Shown here: positions 59,838 through 64,000 of the stretch, in pieces
Numbering within the stretch: position 1 is the stretch's first letter
How the letters are laid out: each line of letters starts with the position of its first letter
From: Rosenbergiella gaditana
Lineage (GTDB): Bacteria > Pseudomonadota > Gammaproteobacteria > Enterobacterales > Enterobacteriaceae
NCBI RefSeq assembly: GCF_018494065.1
Contig: NZ_JABBFR010000013.1
Span: forward strand, 1 to 64,000
Reading direction: 5' to 3'
DNA: 64,000 nucleotides
Made by a program: the position numbers and the translations under genes
The notes under the pieces: generated by a model
What the model saw: only the letters and a program-made list of their open reading frames with translations
What the model was told of the DNA's origin: nothing
The model's database searches: none

Positions 59838-61532
59838 TTATTCCCCTTGGGGATCGCTTTCACCTAAGAAAAAATACCAGAGCGGAATCGACATCAAGCC
59901 AGTGAATACACTGGTATAGATAATAATCATCATCCCTTGCATCATATACATGCCACCCGACCATTCGGTAAAAGGGATATGATATTCATCAATCACACCA
60001 CCGATGATTGCCCGCGTCATCACTGTACAGGTTATTAACCAGATAACGATGACACCTCGGATAAAATTACGCTTCTTCTTACGCTGCTCAGTCGCGTTAT
60101 ATGATGACGCGTCTGTCGGTGAATGTTGCATGGTTAACGCCCTCTTCCAGCGAAATATATCGATCAAAATAAAGAGTACAAGGCTCACCCCAAGAACAGG
60201 TAAGGCATAACTTAGCAGCGCAGCGAAGACGATAACGATACTGCGCGTAGCAATCTGACAGTTTCTCCAAGCTTCGCTTAACGTCTGCGCCGGCGAGTGG
60301 TCGGCTGGATGAGGCCGACGCCGCCACCATTGTCTGTAGCCCATAATAATCATGGTACAGAGCCCTAGCGCAAACAGGGCCAGTATCAACTGGTTCAGCC
60401 AGCCGAATAATAGCCCCATATGTGCATCGACGCCCCAGCGGGTTAATTTTGCCAGAAGCGGATAGTCGTGAAACTCGACGTGATCAATAACAGCGAGGGT
60501 TTTAGGATCCATTGCGACGGCATCTACCTGCACTGGCCAGCGATGGTTAATTTCAGTCACTGTCCAAGTATGATGGCTATCCTTGGGCGGACGGATTTCA
60601 ATTTTAGCGGCCTGTATTCCACTTTGTCTGGCTTCTGAGAGTACGCGATCCCATTCATTATCCGCCACGAAATAAGTAGGTTGAGGTATCGACGAGGGCT
60701 GACTCATATCCATTCCTGGCATGCTGCCCATATCCAGCGCTTGATGCTCTGCGTGCGCATTCATTAATGCTGGTCCCGGTGGCACGCCCACGACTGCGGT
60801 GACTTGCGGCGTTAACCACCCGAAGGCATGCCGCAGCTGATTGACGTTGTCGCCTGCCCACTGTGACCACGTTATCCCCGTGGCGGAAAGAAACAGCATA
60901 CCCAATAGTAATACCACGCCAAAACGACGATGCCAGCGCTGGCTAAAAGGGATTTTACCCGTACTTAGCTTCTGCTGTTGACGAGAGGCAGCCCAGAGGA
61001 TTAATCCCCCTAAAGCGGCAATCCACATCCATGAGGCGGCAAGTTCACTGTATGCTCGTCCGACATTCCCTAGTAGCAGGCTTTGATGGAGATGATCCAA
61101 TGTGGTTCTAAACGGTAATATTCCCGATGTCCCATAGACGGTGTAATCACCAGTCACCGTAAGGCGATAAGGATCAATAAAGATAGCCCGGGTTTCCGAA
61201 GGGCCTAGTCCCACCTGGGTGAATTGAACACGAGTGGTATCCGTAGCGCTCGGCGCAGGACGCACCGCGGCAAGCGTGGCAGGTTGATGAATCGCACGCT
61301 TCGCCGCTTCTACTTGTTCGGAAAGAGGCTTAGCCGTGCCATGCGGAACCACCTTAAGCGTCGAGGCATATAACCAGCCCTCCACACTGGGGGTGATGAC
61401 ATAGAGCATACCGGTCAGGGATGCGATAAAAATAAACGGCCCAATAAATAAGCCAATATAAAAATGTAAACGACGTAGCAATAGCATAAATGCATTATTG
61501 CTGTTCGACGTCGCTTTTACAGAGTGAGTCAT
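59838..61532 (-). CDS. PepSY-domain membrane protein with fused C-terminal extension
   Basis: 564 residues from ATG 61532 (a TTG ten codons upstream also fits). PepSY/PiuB-type protein: first membrane segment with LLRRLHFYIGLFIGPFIFIA, LDHLHQSLLLG, further segments near 165-182, 205-222 and 390-410. The loop after the third has a Met/His-rich stretch (NAHAEHQALDMGSMPGMDMS, about 258-277), suggesting copper or another metal. From about residue 482 there is a basic linker (EQRKKKRNF) and two more membrane segments ending PLWYFFLGES; this part resembles stand-alone ~85-residue DUF2534-type membrane proteins. Relatives of PepSY type usually stop before it. Likely role: membrane redox or metal-siderophore handling. 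Confidence 0.8.
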   Translation of the reverse strand: MTHSVKATSNSNNAFMLLLRRLHFYIGLFIGPFIFIASLTGMLYVITPSVEGWLYASTLKVVPHGTAKPLSEQVEAAKRAIHQPATLAAVRPAPSATDTTRVQFTQVGLGPSETRAIFIDPYRLTVTGDYTVYGTSGILPFRTTLDHLHQSLLLGNVGRAYSELAASWMWIAALGGLILWAASRQQQKLSTGKIPFSQRWHRRFGVVLLLGMLFLSATGITWSQWAGDNVNQLRHAFGWLTPQVTAVVGVPPGPALMNAHAEHQALDMGSMPGMDMSQPSSIPQPTYFVADNEWDRVLSEARQSGIQAAKIEIRPPKDSHHTWTVTEINHRWPVQVDAVAMDPKTLAVIDHVEFHDYPLLAKLTRWGVDAHMGLLFGWLNQLILALFALGLCTMIIMGYRQWWRRRPHPADHSPAQTLSEAWRNCQIATRSIVIVFAALLSYALPVLGVSLVLFILIDIFRWKRALTMQHSPTDASSYNATEQRKKKRNFIRGVIVIWLITCTVMTRAIIGGVIDEYHIPFTEWSGGMYMMQGMMIIIYTSVFTGLMSIPLWYFFLGESDPQGE

Positions 61533-61587
61533 AGCGATCTCGCTGGTCAAAAAGGAAGTCAACGCACTTCATTAAGTGCAACATTGA

Positions 61588-62006
61588 TTAACTGATGACC
61601 TGCGGTGGACCTCTCGACAGCTGTGGTGGATAACAGGGGGTTAAGATAATCGTCCGATAAGGTAATAGTGGAGGCGTACGAGATAAAGCGGTGATGAGCC
61701 AAAGAATTGCTGCAGCAATCCACACAAAAAAAGGAAAGTGAACGAGTAATTCGCAGTAACCACAAAGCATGCCCGATGCGGGGAACTGAGTCTGGTCACT
61801 TTTTTTGGCTGACATATTATGTGCCATCATCGTTTCTGACATCTCCCCCCCCCCATTGAGTCAGTGCAGGTTTGTGCAGTATGTGAAACGCGCGTGGCAT
61901 GGGAGAGGTAGAGTGACTGCGATATTAATGGCGCAATGAACAACAGTAAGATCGACAGTACGGCAAGTACTGCGGCAAGTCGATATTTTACGGGTGTCAG
62001 GAACAT
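61588..62006 (-). pseudogene. DUF2946 gene split into two frames at a G10 tract
   Basis: First frame: ATG 62006 to TGA 61827, with a signal/membrane segment (LAAVLAVLSILLLFIAPLIS) and SMGGG at the tract. Second frame: 61842-61588, carrying MMAHNM, the family's GMLCGYCELLVHFPFFVWIA block and the end RGPPQV. Together they read as one DUF2946 protein of about 139 residues. The join is a run of ten C on the plus strand (61845-61854). With 11 or 8 bases the frames fuse. DUF2946 genes often sit by copper or PepSY genes, as here. It is either a phase-variable gene in the off state, a pseudogene, or a read-length error at the homopolymer. Confidence 0.75.
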
Positions 62007-62073
62007 GAGCGCTATCTATTTTTAAAACCTTGGGGCGAGAGTATAAACTGCCCCGAGGCGAGGACGTTAATAA

Positions 62074-62577
62074 TTAGTGTGCTGATTTATCATAACGAGA
62101 CAATTTATCTAAATATCCCATCACAAATGCAGAGAAAACAAAGGTAACGTGTAACACGACATACCAGAGTATTTTGGTGTTATCGATGGTGCGTATCTCC
62201 ATAAAGATACGTAATAGATGAATTGAAGAGATCGCAACAATCGACGCAGCGACCTTATTTTTCAGCGAGCCGGCATCCATTTTTCCTAACCAACTCAATT
62301 TCTCTTTGCTTTCATCGATATCCAGCCGAGAAATAAAGTTTTCGTACCCAGACAACATCACCATGATCAGTAATCCGCCCACCAGCGACATATCAATCAG
62401 GGAGAGAAGTAATAAGATGAGGTCATTTTCACTTACAGTAAATAGCTCAGGTAAGACGTGAATCACTTCTTGGAAAAATTTTACCGTCAACGCCAGCAGC
62501 CCAATTGATAAGCCAAAATAGACAGGTGCCAAGATCCAGCGGGTGGCATACATTAAATTTTCTACAAAACGTTCCAT
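62074..62577 (-). CDS. yqhA: UPF0114 membrane protein YqhA
   Basis: 167 residues from ATG 62577 ([20 protein letters not shown]). Three or four membrane segments; [20 protein letters not shown] is the family core. Function unknown. The frame is open 22 codons further up but the family start is MER. Confidence 0.93.
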   Translation of the reverse strand: MERFVENLMYATRWILAPVYFGLSIGLLALTVKFFQEVIHVLPELFTVSENDLILLLLSLIDMSLVGGLLIMVMLSGYENFISRLDIDESKEKLSWLGKMDAGSLKNKVAASIVAISSIHLLRIFMEIRTIDNTKILWYVVLHVTFVFSAFVMGYLDKLSRYDKSAH

Positions 62578-62656
62578 AATAATCCGAGCAAGAAAAAAGA
62601 CGTGTGGGCCAGTATAGCAAACCGCGCGTGTAAACTGACCCACAAATCTTATTCAA

Positions 62657-64000
62657 TCACTCATCAACTCCAACAAATCCGCCGGTTTGACGCTGCCATA
62701 AGCGGGCATATATTCCTTGCTGCGCCAAGAGCTGTTGGTGCGTTCCCTGTTCAGCAATCTGCCCTTGATGTAACACAATAAGCCTATCCATGCGTGCAAT
62801 AGTTGAAAGACGATGCGCGATAGCAATAACGGTTTTCCCACTCATTAACGATTCTAAACTCTGTTGAATCGCCGCTTCTACTTCGGAATCTAAGGCTGAC
62901 GTGGCTTCATCCATAATCAATATCGGTGCATTTTTCAATAGCACACGGGCGATAGCAATACGTTGACGCTGTCCACCGGATAATTTAACCCCACGCTCGC
63001 CCACTTGCGCATCCAGACCGACACGCCCTTCGTTATCAGAGAGTTGGGGAATAAACTCGTCAGCACGAGCGCCAGTGATTGCCGCCGCAAGCTCTTCTTC
63101 CGTTGCATTAGGGCGACCGTACAACAGGTTATCGCGAATAGAACGATGCAGCAGTGAGGTATCTTGAGTGATCATCCCTATTTGACTGCGTAAACTGTCT
63201 TGGGTGACCTGGGCGATATTTTGCTTATCGATATTAATGACACCCTGGTCCACATCATACATTCGCAGTAAGAGGTTCACGAGGGTCGATTTACCCGCTC
63301 CCGAGGAGCCAATTAAGCCAATTTTTTCGCCAGGCTGAATGGTCAAATTGAGGTCATCAATAATGGTTCTCTCTTTCGAATAGCCGAAGCGTACGTGGTC
63401 AAAAATGATCTGCCCTTGCGTGACCGTTAATTGCTTCGCATGAGGAACATCTTGCACGCTGAGAGGTTGAGATACCGTTTTCATCCCATCTTGGACAGTA
63501 CCGATATTATCGAAAATACCATTGACCACCCACATGATCCAACCGGACATATTCACTAACCTGATGACCAGCCCCGTCGCTAACGCAATAGCTCCTACAG
63601 AGATCAACGATTGGCTCCAAAGCCATAACGCCAGTCCCGTTGTCGTCACAATCAGTGCGCCGTTCATTGTAGAAAGCGTAACGTCCATTGCCGTAATCAT
63701 TCTTCCGGCTAATTGCGTTTTTTCCGTCTGATCTCGTAAGGTTTCGCGTGCATTCTGCTCTTCAAGCGCACTGTGAGCAAAAAGTTTTAGGGTAGCAATG
63801 TTGGTATAACCATCAACAATAAACCCCATTAATTTAGAGCGAGCTTCCGAAGAGACAACCGAACGTTGTTTTACTCTTGGCACAAAATAGCGCAGTGCAG
63901 CGACATAGATAATCATCCAAACAATTAATGGAATCATCAATTTCCAGTCCGTCTCTGCAAAGAGAACCAGAGAGGTCACGGCATAAATGACGACGTGCCA
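62657..64000 (-). CDS. ABC exporter (fused permease-ATPase), N-terminus outside window
   Basis: The frame is open to the window edge, so about 447 residues of a larger half-transporter are seen. The visible permease part has four membrane-like segments; the nucleotide-binding domain starts near IIFDHVRFGYSKERTIIDDL. Walker A GLIGSSGAGKSTLV, signature VKLSGGQRQRIAIARVLL, Walker B APILIMDEATSALD, H-loop IAIAHRLSTIARM. Multidrug/lipid exporter type (MsbA-like superfamily); substrate unknown. Confidence 0.9.
   Translation of the reverse strand, partial: WHVVIYAVTSLVLFAETDWKLMIPLIVWMIIYVAALRYFVPRVKQRSVVSSEARSKLMGFIVDGYTNIATLKLFAHSALEEQNARETLRDQTEKTQLAGRMITAMDVTLSTMNGALIVTTTGLALWLWSQSLISVGAIALATGLVIRLVNMSGWIMWVVNGIFDNIGTVQDGMKTVSQPLSVQDVPHAKQLTVTQGQIIFDHVRFGYSKERTIIDDLNLTIQPGEKIGLIGSSGAGKSTLVNLLLRMYDVDQGVINIDKQNIAQVTQDSLRSQIGMITQDTSLLHRSIRDNLLYGRPNATEEELAAAITGARADEFIPQLSDNEGRVGLDAQVGERGVKLSGGQRQRIAIARVLLKNAPILIMDEATSALDSEVEAAIQQSLESLMSGKTVIAIAHRLSTIARMDRLIVLHQGQIAEQGTHQQLLAQQGIYARLWQRQTGGFVGVDE

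Overview
The window looks like a chromosomal segment of an enterobacterium. Most proteins align closely, from memory, with Escherichia coli K-12 products, and several E. coli gene neighbourhoods are kept: wec/ECA-rho-trxA-rhlB-gppA-rep-ppiC, yhjJ-pdeK-tRNA-Pro-eptB, and yhiN-pitA-uspA-rsmJ-prlC-rlmJ-gor. Other blocks are reshuffled or thinned: no yifK between wecG and the tRNAs, no uspB or dtpB beside uspA. This suggests a relative of E. coli such as an Erwiniaceae-like genus rather than E. coli itself; the genus cannot be fixed from sequence reading alone.

Layout. 1-1111 is a graveyard of mobile DNA: an IS3-family transposase end, a broken Tn3-type resolvase, the tail of a Tn3-type transposase and the last 40 codons of a PhzF-like gene. 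1124-1651 is a four-gene tRNA operon (Arg-His-Leu-Pro, minus strand) with its promoter and terminator. 1734-12435 is the complete enterobacterial common antigen operon (wecA, wzzE, wecB, wecC, wecD, wecE, wzxE, wecF, wzyE, wecG; minus strand, mostly overlapping stop/start codons). Then come rho, trxA, rhlB-gppA, rep and ppiC. 19789-25789 holds yhjJ, a GGDEF/EAL protein, a second tRNA-Pro and eptB. 26110-35329 is mostly housekeeping: yiaF, yibL, a DUF535 gene, sodA, fdhD, glyQS, a glyoxalase-like gene and class I fumarase. 35330-46896 is metabolic and accessory: a kdpE relic, MetJ-type operator plus mmuPM, an OFA transporter, a GntR-like regulator with an ACS-family transporter, an FAH-family enzyme, an aldo/keto reductase relic, a TDT transporter, a LysR regulator and lldD. 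47056-56990 is yhiN-pitA-uspA-rsmJ-prlC-rlmJ-rnz-gor.

56991-59837 is a second mobile graveyard and the most unusual part. It has an IS3-family remnant, then a fossil of a ColE1-type plasmid in the chromosome (a rop-like gene end, a bom/nic site, and the RNA I/RNA II control region with both promoters recognisable but the replication start deleted). This abuts a two-gene cassette of unknown function, a truncated gene and the end of another IS copy, the same element as at position 1. 59838-62006 is a PepSY membrane protein with a fused C-terminal extension, next to a DUF2946-type gene split into two frames at a run of ten G, a candidate phase-variable switch. The window closes with yqhA and an ABC exporter running off the edge.

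Protein and family names are assigned from recognition of motifs and remembered relatives; no database search was run.
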